A stretch of 64,000 bases of DNA, from assembly GCA_009103225.1 (NCBI GenBank), contig RHPI01000810.1:431049-495048 (forward strand), written 5' to 3'. The stretch's first letter is position 1. Each line of letters opens with the position of its first letter. Positions 23,201 to 34,800 of this stretch are shown here, one piece after another. Source of the stretch: Chlorokybus atmophyticus. Taxonomy: Eukaryota > Streptophyta > Chlorokybophyceae > Chlorokybales > Chlorokybaceae. Both the position numbers and the translations under genes were made by a program. The notes beneath the pieces were generated by a model. It was not told the origin of the DNA, did not search any database, and saw only the letters and a program-made list of their open reading frames with translations.

Positions 23201-26200
23201 CTGATCGTGCTGTACACGCTTGAGGCCCGCCAATTGCACCTGCACCTTCCGTACCTGCAGCCAGCAAAGTAGGAGTGGAGCACTGTGGAGAGAGCCTTTG
23301 ATAGCAACATAATTTGCAGCAGCAATGGCAGGCCACCAACCTTTTCTTCATAGGCTTCACGGAGTTTGCGTCGCTCTTCCTCACCCTTGTTAAGGTTGTT
23401 GTCCAGGCCATCCAGCTCTTGCCTTAGGCGCTCCACTTCATCCTCTTTATTCTGAACCTGTCAAACCGTTACGTCTACTGAAGGAGACCAACACAAAACG
23501 GCCAACCCCATGTGTGGCTTGCGAATTGCAGTACTTACTTCCTGTTCAAGTTCGCGCATGCGCGCTTCATATTGCTGAGATAATAGCTTGGCTTCCAACT
23601 CGTTTTTGGTGAGGTCCTGCGTGACAATGGTTGACAGCTGTTGAAGTGCAATAAGTAGCATAGAGCCACCTGTAGACAATCGCTACCTGTATTAAGCTCT
23701 CCTTCTGTGTGATGTTAAAACTGAGATCGCGCAATTGCTTCTCCATAGCATGCTGCCGTCTCATGAACTCCTGCTCTTGCTGCTGTGCCTGCCACATAGT
23801 ACCAATGTAAGATTTGACAATAACGTATTTATAGACTGTCAACTTTGTCAAAAGCGGTGCCCACGAAACAATCTGAGTGCACCTGTGCCTCCACCCGTTG
23901 CTTCTCTTGTTCTATTGCTTCCTTTTCCCTGAGCAAGCGTTCGCGTTCTTCCATGTCTGTCGAGGGATCGTCCCCGTACTGGCTGAGCACATCATACAAC
24001 TTGACCTCATCATCACTTTCTACTGCGTTCGCCAGGGCAGCGGAGGTGCTGACTCCTCCGGGCTCAAACTGAGACATGCCATCAGCAGGGCGAGGAGATC
24101 TTGGTGAAGGGAGATCTTCATCCCTAATGCTGCCAACCACGTCCGGTTAATTGATTAAAACGGGTGCAAGGCTCCGCTTGGTGTTGTGACCATATGCCTA
24201 TGCCTAAGTTTGCATGTGACTGTGCTCGTGCAAGCAACCTTGCATCAAGCGGCAGGTCTGTTGTGGATATAGCAACTGATTGACCAGCATGGCTCTCTGC
24301 ATGGCGGCTGGCTGGAGTGCTGGACTGGTCTTTGGCAAGCTCTTCAAGCCTTTTGATCTCCTTCACTTTCTCTGCAGATTACAACCATGCCTAAGACCGC
24401 GACTGCAGATTTAAAGGGAGCAAATACATGGCTTGAAGCATGTCATACCAGCAAATATAATCTCATCACGTGCTAGGTCCTCCTTGGCCTCCCTGAGAGA
24501 CACTTCTTTCTCCGCAAGGTGTTCCTCCGCCTTGGCCACCTTCTGCTCCAGCTCTCGGATGGTTCTGAGGTACTGTTGTATTACCTGCCGGCCTTCGTGC
24601 TCATCTGCCCTTATGGAGCCACGAAGCTCTGTTGGACTGATTATCGTAAATTCTTTGCGGGCTTGTTTATCATACGAGACGCTTGCCTCGTTTGCACTCG
24701 TTTGTCGTGCTTCTGTAAACATTAAGTAGCAGTTTGCACAATGAATGGGCAGCAATGCATATAAGTTACAACTCCCTGCACGTGCCTGTGACATCCGCAT
24801 CCACAGGCTCAGGCTGCAATGCAACACCAGCAGCATTGAATATCTGCTGACAAGCCGCATGGGAGAGTTGCTTTTGGTACTCCAAGTCCACTACAGTCGT
24901 CAGAACTCTGCACACCAATTGTTAGAAACGCATGTGAGATAATCTTTGTAGCAAGCCAACGACCCAGCTGCTTACTTGTCCAGCTGTGAGCCCAGCTCTT
25001 CAAGCTTTAGCTTGAAGTGGTCACGCTCGGCTTTTAACTCCAATGTTTCTTCTGAAAGGCTGCCCACCTATGCAGGACAACACCATTCAGTGCAGAAAAC
25101 TGCACATGCAACTGGGTTGTTGCAACCAGGCATATAGGCCTGAATGAAAGAGCTTGCCGACTTGGACTAGCAAGTCACCCGATGCGCAAATTCACGCATT
25201 CTTGCCATCAACACTCTTTACCTCAACAGTTGCAGCTTGCAGTAGTTGCCTCAAGCTGATACACTCTGCCTGGAGAGCAATGTACCTGTCACTTTCACTG
25301 TTGCCTATATTTATCCCTAGGGTTCGCAACTTCAGTTCCCCAAGGAACTGCTGGTTCGCAGCACTCTGCAACAGCTCGCTTTCGCTCAGCCCGTTTGGCT
25401 GGTCTTCACCTGCTGCAACTCTACGATGGCGCAAGAGTTCAAGCTGCAGCACCTGCACAGCATTGGATGGTTAGTCAACCGTATAAGGATTTGAGCTAGA
25501 ATGCTGCCTTTACCTTGATTTCACCTCGCAATTGCATCAGCTGGGCTTGGTGGGGGTCCCGGTTAATGACAGGTTTATTCTTGATATTGCGCGCGCGGTT
25601 GGCATATTTCAACGTGTTCAATGTCTCCTCGAAGTTGACATCAGCTGTACTGACGCATGCCAACATACAGGTCCTGCTGTTACCACCAAGGGAGTCCTGT
25701 CCATTCATCATCAACAGCCGGTCAGCCTTGTTGGTTTATACCAAACAGCCAGGCCAGACCAAAAGATGCACATGGTACCTGCAGCATTCGAGTCAGTTTG
25801 GATTCTCGATACGGAACATGAGTGCCACGCTTGCGTTCATCTCCGAGGGCGCTGATCACATTTCCAAGCGCCAACAATCCAGAGTTTATGTTCACACTCT
25901 CTTTGAAGCGAGCACCTACTGCACCAGTCCGCTTATTTCGCTCCGAACCAGCAAGGTCCACCTGCAACATGCATGGACATGACCATAAGCATGGCCAACT
26001 AAAGAGGCAGACATCCAGGCTGTCTGCAGCTGCCTCTGCCGCACACGTGCGAGGCACTGTCTCTATGTGTTGGGCGTTCAGGCTCAGGCCAAACTTACCA
26101 GATGGAACTTTGCTGTTATGTACTCTACATATCCACTGTCAGCTGCTTCTGGCGGTGGCATGCGCTGCTCAAGGGTGATGGTGAATATAGCATGAGACCT

Positions 26201-28004
26201 GCTTGATTGCTCGTTCATGAGTGTGCTCCCAGTAGTCCTAGCGCTGGATCCATGCTCAAGGCACCTGATGACACAATCAACTTATCCCCTCGCAGTGCTG
26301 GCAGTTGTGACTGAGACTGACATGCAACCAATTACTTACGCTCCTCACTCACCTGCACATGTCTTCATACCCTGTAACAACTTGCTCTCGTATCCCAACC
26401 ACAAATATTTCGCCACCAGCGTCTTCACGAATGGTGATGGCTTTGGATGGAGTATCTGGGTGCAACAGGTCCCTGATCTCCTCATTGTGAATCTCCAGAT
26501 ATGCGCACCGTATCTGTTGGAAGGACCAAACCACAAGGTCAATTAACACATCACCAGTATAAGCAAGAGACACGACAGCGACAACCATGTACGCACCAAG
26601 AAGTCCACCTCCTTGTTCTCGTCCATCTGATCAAAAAGCATGCGGATAACACGTGGCAAGATGCCAATCTCATGCTCCAAAGCATCAACATTGTTGCCAG
26701 ATCCCATAGTATACGTCTTTCCTGATCCAGTCTGCCCATACGCGAAAACAGTTGCATTGTACCTGTAGCTGTCTCGTCAGTAGTGACTCACATCAAGCAA
26801 GGTACACGTGTCAGTGTTCGCACACCACCCCGAGTGACAACCACCAGACCCCAGCACAAGCAAGCACCCTTCAGCAAATGACAACCTTACCCAGAAAGGC
26901 AGGCATCAACGAGAGGGCGCACACATGCATCAAAGACATGCTCCTGGGTTGCACTATGTGGGAATGCGTAGTCAAAGGTAAACCTGCGCCTGCCGACAGA
27001 CACCAACGCCTGCGGAACAAAGAGGGACGTCTATTGGGAGCTGACCACCAATGCAAGCGACTGTGCTTTGTCACAACATGATCAAACAATGAGATGTACG
27101 ACAGCACAACCCACGTCACTAGATTCTGGTCTCTGACACACCTGCCAACACACTCACGTGCGCATCCTAACATCTCAGCCCGCGCAAACAAGCCACCAAC
27201 TGGTCGCGCTCGCACGCATGGCTACAAGACTGATGCGCAGCAAACCCAATGCGGGCTGACAAGCATGCAGCGAATAAACTTGTAAAAAGCTGTGCACATT
27301 GCGCAAACAATAAGAGTGTGGCCGAAGTTTTGGCAGTCCTCCATAACAATTATCTAATTTTGCGCAAGTGCATGGCACTGCTGCCTACCCATACACCTAA
27401 CCAACTTGGAACTAGCTTTGAACTGCTGGCCGTTGGGATGTGTGCAACAATGACATCATACAGTATCATACAGCATCAGCATCAGCATCAGCTCAGAACC
27501 GCCAATCACTCATCCGCAATTACTCCACCAAAATACGGACACGGCAGTCAGCTAGACGCCCACAACCAAGCTCACTGTTGCAACAACCAACAAGGCATTC
27601 GGACGCTTCCAGCCCTGTTTTTAACTTGAGGTGGTGAGCACTGGACTTGCTGTCTGCATGACTACCGATACAGAAATAGTTGAATGAACTGAAGCAAATG
27701 ATGACAACTGAATTCAAATTCAGACAGAGCTGGACGGCTGACGGTGAGCTAAACAAGCGTACGGCGTGATCACCTTATCGGGCTGTACAACCACGCACTC
27801 TTGGCATTTGGCAGTAATCTCCCTTGGCAGCAAGGGCCGTGCGCGAACCGCAACACGGACGTTGGTCATACCCTCGCTGGTGTTGGCCACCTGATCGCCT
27901 GCCTGGCCAGGGGAGCTGTCCACACTGGCTGCAGGCTGCTGCTGCTGCTGCTGAGGAGGCAGCGGCGCCTGCTGGGGGCTCCCACCCCCCCTACTTGGAC
28001 TCAT
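20299..28004 (-). CDS. Kinesin-4 family motor (FRA1/KIF4 type)
   Basis: A microtubule plus-end motor. Its relatives act in cortical vesicle delivery (FRA1), spindle midzone organisation (KIF4) or cilia. I resolve 28 exons and 1477 aa; coding exons from the start are 27774-28004, 26891-27009, 26597-26762, 26353-26513, 26099-26264, 25779-25961, 25514-25696, 25222-25452, then twenty more down to 20299-20370. A Pro/Gln-rich head with six Gln precedes the motor (about 50-390): P-loop GQTGSGKT (about 125), NEQSSRSH (about 243-250), DLAGSE (about 283-288). A neck and coiled coils (400-1310), a Pro/Ser linker (about 1340) and the kinesin-4 [12 protein letters not shown] block follow. Two introns (24713-24785 and 21609-21727) use GC donors, both CAG|GCACGTG. 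The last exon is less certain. It is divergent from the helicase gene. No lesion was found. Confidence 0.93.
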
Positions 28005-28817
28005 TGCTTGCTATGTTTCTAGGCCTATCTATGCTTCCGCCCAAGTAGATTGTTCTTTGTAAGCTTGTGCAAGCTGCAAACAGTAAGCGTGCAGTAACCG
28101 CATGTCGGCTATTAATTTATGCCTTAGCACGGGCAGAAGCACTAGCTCAAAGCGGCAATGCGCAAGCTGTTCCGAGCTTGTAGCAGCAACACAGCGACTA
28201 GCGATTAACTTATTCGCCTTGTCATCCTGCTTCATCAACCGAGCAGCTTTTGCCTTGTCCAGCAGTAGTACGCATTGCTTGCAAGCACCAACCCCACCAC
28301 TGATCGGTCAAGAGCGGCGAACCTTTAACGACTATTCAGCTGGTGATAGCAAATAGACTTGCGCAAAGAACACCCTCCTGCTTCTCGTCCTCCTCCTCCG
28401 CCTCCTGCTTGTCCTCCTGCTGCTCCCCAGCGTACAATCAAACGGCAAATTCTATAAAGGATATGCAACGGTGCACAATGTGTCGTTAACGTGCGGATAA
28501 AGTCAAAACAGGAACGCAGAAGGACGGCAAACGGCAGGGTGCCGCCGTCCTGTTGTGGTAAGCACGGATCACTGAACCTTGGGCGTGTTTGCTAAATCTG
28601 ATCTGTGAGCTAAGATCACTGAGCCCATGTTCACGTTCCGACCGGTTGTGCAGCTCAGTGAAGCAGTGATCGCGGCATGCTTGGCGACAGTGGCGAAGAC
28701 GGTGACGCTGGTGGCGGCGGCATTACAACTGGGGTTGTGCAGCCGCATGTGCAGAGCTGGCTAGCTCAGCTGCTGTAAAGAACATAATTCTGTCAAGCTG
28801 GCCGGTAACTCGTAGCC
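28005..28817. promoter_or_regulatory. Divergent promoter region, kinesin-4 / DHX29-like helicase
   Basis: These 813 bp separate two start codons pointing away from each other. They must hold both 5' UTRs and promoters unless non-coding first exons lie elsewhere. A C+T-rich tract (28376-28430) reads as a run of CCTCCT-type triplets. No clear TATA box or telo-box was seen. Confidence 0.5.
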
Positions 28818-31800
28818 ATGCCGTCTAAGAAGAAGGCCAACTCCAGGCCGTCTGCTTCCGCTGCAGGTGTGTGATTTAACCCTGTCAGACTTGGAGCTAA
28901 TCTTGTGAGTTGCCTACGACTCTTCAACGAATCTTAGGCTTTATAAGCTTACTTAGCTCAGGTGACATGCATGCGTGTGGCCGAGTTTTACCCAGGCTCT
29001 AGCTCATTTTGTGTTCGACCTGCATGAATAGAAGTACTTTCATTCAGAGCGTGATTGCGTTGTCATGTTTGTCAACAAGGGCTGCTTCTCGTGCCTTTGT
29101 GTATCACGCAGCACGGTAACCATGCTCCGCTGCACTAGTTAGCTAGAACGCCTGTCACTCGTTCTCCCACGCATCCTTTTGCTTGGCATTTTGGTTCCTC
29201 AGTCGTGATAACCTTCTTCCGCTCACACAAGCAGGACCTTCGTCATCATCAGCTGGGGCCAGCAAAGTGAGCCTAAGCGCTGAAAACGAGTTGCGCGTGC
29301 GCCGGTTGCTGGCGGATGTGGACGTTGCGACCATCTCTGGACAAGCAGGTGCTTGCAGTGCATTGGTGAATTTTCACCATAGGCGCTTCCTGCAAGCTCG
29401 CTGAGGCGAACACTATCGAGTGATAAATGGTGCTGCGTGCCACTCACTAACATAGTGGTACAATTGCACGCACAGCCCAACATCAGGTTGGTGATGCCCG
29501 TTCAAGGGCAAAGTACACAAAGCAGGTGCGCACGCTGTACGAAGCACTGACGGCGTTGAATTTTGCTTCAAGCAACATCGAAAGTGCCATCAGAGCGCTG
29601 CCACTGGTACACACACCTGCAACGCCATGTTGGAGTGCCTGCGGCGCACATGTCTGTTGTCCGATTGTGGCACACCTGCGCGAGTGTTGGTAATACTGGC
29701 TACTAATTCATCAGGACAACTTGACAACTGAAGTGGCCCTTGACTGGCTCTGCCTTAATGTTCCTGCTGAAGAGCTGCCTATCCAGTTTTCAATGGGAGT
29801 GCGAACTGCTCCATCTACTGCAGGTGCTTGCATGCATCCAAACGATCAACTAGCATATGCACTCATTGCTCACCTCGTCTCAACAGGCTCTTTGCGCGTT
29901 TTGGCAACTGCAAAAGCGGATGCTGCTGCACGGGGTGCTTCTGCAAACCGTGCAAGTGTTGCTGACGATCAGACAGATTTGCAAACCGTCCGCAAACTGC
30001 CGTCCAAAGCTGATGTCAAGGAAAAGTCGGAACAAGGCAAGAAAGAGCAGGCACAATGGATTAAACAGTATCTGGCACAGCAGGCTGAGGAGGAAAGCAC
30101 CAGCGGGGACGAGGTCAGGTGTTCAATGTGCGTACTTTCTACTATAATGTGCTTAAGATAAGTTGTGTTGTAATAAGGGTTAGAATGACTGGGAGACTCT
30201 TGCTTATGCACTTGTTGCATGCACCCTTCATGCTTGACTGATATAGTTTGATTGTAACTTGCGCAGGCGGCTAGTAGTGATAGTGCTGCTAGCGATTGGG
30301 AGGTGAGTAACTTCTGACACTTTCTTTCACAACAACTGACACGCAACCTCATATTGCGCTTGCGGCTGCCAGCTGCTTTGCCACGTAGTCATTTGCAAGC
30401 AACCGACTCTGGTGTTCCACAGATGTGGGCGGATCCATCTGAGCAGTCAAGGCGCAAGCAGCTGCGCCAGGTAAGGTGGCAGCATGCACTTGTCCAAGCG
30501 TGGACTGCATGTGTGCAGTCCGCTGTGAGCTTGACACCGTTCTGGCAGATGGACCCTGCAGCTCGCATGAATTTGTTCAGCAAGGAGTTGTCAGCAGCAA
30601 AGCAGCAGGCAGCTCTGGCAAAGACCAAAGGCGACAAGAACAAGCAAGCAGAGGCTGGTTGCATCATACGCGAACTGAAAGTCGAGATGGATCGCCTCGG
30701 TAAGAATACGCACTCAACTGTTGGCAGGCAGGAAGCTTGTACGAGTTTCCTTGACACGCATAAGCACATTTCTGCGATGGCATGTTTGTACTGTCCGCCC
30801 TGTAAAGTACAATGCCTAGTGCAACTACTATCTGCCAACACAATGTGCCAGGGATGGTTACAGCGCATTCGTGGCTGCTGTGGTTGTCACAAAGCACTCC
30901 ATTGTAGACATTGGCTCAACGATGATGTTGCGACATCTGACCCAGCTGTTGCATGCAGGCATTACGGAAGACATGCTGTTGCCAGTGCAAGACCAAAGTC
31001 GTCCCAAAGCAGTTGATGCTGAGCCCGGCTTCATCACAGAAGCAGAGGAGTTACAGAGCCAGGAGACAGCTGAGCCAGCAATGGAGGGTAGTTCTCTTGC
31101 ACAAGATTTTGCATCTCTACACTGCTGCTTGAACTCGCTGGAAGTGGCTGAACGTGGCTGTTCAGCTACAGCCAGCATGTATATACTGATCAACAACATC
31201 AACACCTAAAGTGGATGTTGGTTACAGGAGAAACACACAGGGCAGTGCATGATGAGCCGTTACCAGAAGAGGAAGGCATGGGAGGCATGTTTGATGAAGA
31301 GTCCAGCGCGGCGCTGCCGGAGTCTGTCCTTCGTGCTCAGCAAGCGAGCAACGGCAGTGAGGAGGTTTGCCATATGTTGTTTGGCTATGACGAATCGCAG
31401 CCTATGCGTGCATTTGACCGGATCTGTCTTAGGAGCTTCTGCGCGTGTGGGGGGACTATGTTGAGACTTCAAGCAAGAAAGGTGGTAAGAAAGGTGGACA
31501 GGATGGCAAGCAGCAACAGGTAAGTGGTGTTTTTACACATTTTGGTCACCAAAGCAGATTGCTGAGTTTCGTCTTCTCCTGTTTAAACATCCACACAGGC
31601 CAACATTCCGCAAAACAGGCCCAAAGCCCTCTTGCAGCAGGTATGGATCAATCGCCGTCACAACCATGTGACGCTGTTAGGGGCCTCAAATCTTTTTACT
31701 GCTGTAGTCAGTGTTTGTCTCAGTATGCTTTCTATGAAACTACCTGTCTTCTTAACCACAACCTTATCTTGTGCTGTGACATGCGCCTGTGAGTTTTTTC

Positions 31801-34800
31801 AGTTGACATTTATGCCTCTGTACGCAGCTGTGTCAGAAGAACGGTTGTCCTGCCCCCAAATTCATGAAATTGGATGCCAGTGACCGGTCGCGGTTTCGCT
31901 ATGCTGTCGAGGTGTCAAAGGCTGCAGGGACTGCTGCAGGAGAGAAAAGGAGAAACAAACGAGTTGGGGAGATTGCGAGGATGGTACCGCCTGCTGGATG
32001 TGATGAGTGGGAGACCATTGAGGTACACATGGTAATGTGTTGGTTGCCAGCTGTGCTGCACAGCTCTTCCCTCCCCTTGTGGTGAGGTAATCTTTGGCAA
32101 GTAGACTCTGACTCGCTCAAATATGCCAACACAGGAGGCTCAGAATGTTGCCGCCTCCTGGGCGTTGCATGAAGTGTGCTCCAACCAACCGCTGCATAGG
32201 CTACTACCAACACCATATCGCGAGCTGTGGCTTGCTTGGGATGAGGCAGTGCGAGCAGGAGCTGGACGGCAAGAGCAGGAGAGGGAGACTGAGATGGACG
32301 CCTTCGTGCAGAGAATTATGCAAGAGAAGGCTGAAGCTGGGCCTTCAGGCATGGAAGGGAACCGTGCGTGTAGGTGTGGCGTGTGGCTGTGTAGATAGCG
32401 ACATGACAAGTTTTATGTGCAGGCAAGTCTTCGTCAACAGCACCTTCTGCAACGCCAACAGAGGAAGGCGTAGCATCGCAAACCTCCAGCAAAAGGGCAT
32501 ATGGAGACGATGTTCAGGACCGGCGAGAGTCAGAGCGGCTGAGAAGGGGGTTGACTCAACGCCAGCAACAAAGAGATTACCAGGTGCTTGTTGTTGTATT
32601 GAAGGGCAGCGCAGATTTGCCCTCAGGCATTGCCCATGTCTCCTGTTGTCTCTCTCCTCCGTTTGCTGGCTCAATTTTGGCTGACAGTGTACACGTGCAT
32701 GAGCTCTGTACTGTGAGCTTGACACTCTGTGCGAACTCGACTCACAACAGCATTCCACATACTGTGATAATACCGGATAGCAGCTGCTACGTTGCGCAGT
32801 TGCCGCACTATATGTCTGTGGTGTCTGCTGCAAAGTGTGACCTCAGGTTTCGCAGGTTCTAGCAAAGGAGCGCAACGCGCTGCCGATCACAGGCATACAC
32901 TCTGGTTTGCTAGAAGCCCTGGAACATGGTGACGTCGCTGTTGTAAGCGGAGAGACAGGTTCTGGCAAGACTACTCAAGTGAGTCCATGCTGATATGCTG
33001 GTTGCACAGAGCACATGCTTTCATTTGGTGCATGTTTTCATCTGAAAGTCTACGCCCTGCAGGTCCCGCAATATATCCTGGATTATATGATCATGCAGAG
33101 TGAAGGCGCAAAATGTAACATTGTTTGCACGCAGGTATGGACTAGCGGCAGGCATCTGCATGTTGTGAGCTGCTCTTCACTTGCCTAGCCCTGATAAACT
33201 CATGCGCAGCCTCGACGCATTGCAGCAGTGTCTGTTGCAGAAAGGGTTGCAACGGAGCGTTGCGAGCCCGCTCCAGGCCAGAGTGGTGAGATGTGTGCTC
33301 TTGCCTCAGACGAGTTGTGTCTGCACAGTCACCTGCCTGCGTGTGCGCATCTTTGGTGCTTGGTCGGCACCCAATCGTTGCACTTGGGTGACATTCGTCT
33401 CGTTTGGTAGGATGCAGCCCGCATAGTTCATGCCGCATTATGCCTGGCTTGCCATGTCGTGTGGCGTTGAGTGCGCAGCAGGCCGCACTGTGTAAGATAA
33501 CCAGGAAATAACCGCAGCAAATGCAAACATACAGGTGGTTTGGTGGGCTACCATGTTCGCCTTGATGCCGCTGCCACGCCATCCACACGCCTGTTGTTTT
33601 GCACCACCGGTGTACTGCTGCGACGCCTTGCATCCAACCCTGACCTCATTGATGTTTCTCACGTGATTGTTGATGAAGTGCACGAGCGCACATTGCAGGT
33701 ACTTTGTTGGCCCGCACAATAGTCAACAATGTTGCAAGTGATGGAAACATGGGCGTGCCTCGACGCCAGTGACTGTGCAGAGTGATTTCCTGCTGATAAT
33801 CCTCCGGGAGATTGTCCGGCGTCGCCGCGACAGTTGCAACAGCGGTGGCGATCTGCCCCCACTCAAACTGGTCCTGATGTCTGCGACATTGGACGCGGAG
33901 CTTTTCGCAGGATATTTCCAGGACTACCTGCATCAGACCTGCCCGGTGCTGTCAGCTCCAGGTTTGAGAACACATTACCCGCCCTGCTGCACGTTCTTGC
34001 TTCCATTGGTGTTTGAATATAAAGCCAGCTCGACTGAACATTGGACATGCGTATGTGCAGCGCTGTGCATGTCTTTGCTATCTGGATGGCAACAGTAGCT
34101 ATGTGTCCCCAAATGACAGTCGGAAGTCCACACCCCACTGATAGTCCCTACCTTAGAAGCATAGTCGTCATGTGTTTTGCTCATGCAGGAAGGACGTTCC
34201 CCGTTGATGCGCATTACTTGGAGGACATCTATGAGAAGACGGGGTACAGACTCGCTACGGATTCACAGGCAGCTCTGAGGCCTACCCAGAGGCAGGTATG
34301 TTTTCTGGTCGGGTACAAGTACTGTGTGGCCTGGCACACAAGGTGACAACCTGCAAACACAACCACATCTTGATGTGTGGAACTTGGCATCATTTGTGCC
34401 ATACATGCAAGCAGATTGCATATACATCTGCAGGTGTTGCTATGTGTTGAGCCTATGCATGTGGCCTGATACTTGTATGGATCAATCGTTGCTAGCTCAG
34501 CCCGAGTACGTTGCTATTGACATGCTGTGCAAAGCACTTGTTCATTGTTGCACGCCGTCTTTCATTCAGGGTGCGAAAGACTACAAAAACATTGTGGACG
34601 TTAATCGAGGGCGTCGCGAAGCTGTGGCATCCGGGTTTGGTGATGAAGCTACCATGGGTGATGGTATGTGTGCATTGCCAACAAACTTGACGGCTGCCAA
34701 CCTGGGTACCTCACATGCAGTAGCTTATTCCTGCCCAACTCTTGATCTGGTTCGCAGTGGTGCATGCCAGTCACTACTTGTAATGATTGTGTGACCGTGA

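Noticed and set aside
31215-31523. Alternative single-exon reading of the helicase region
   Set aside because: Splice sites at 31228-31364 and 31433-31519 keep the DHX29-like frame; the continuous frame loses it.
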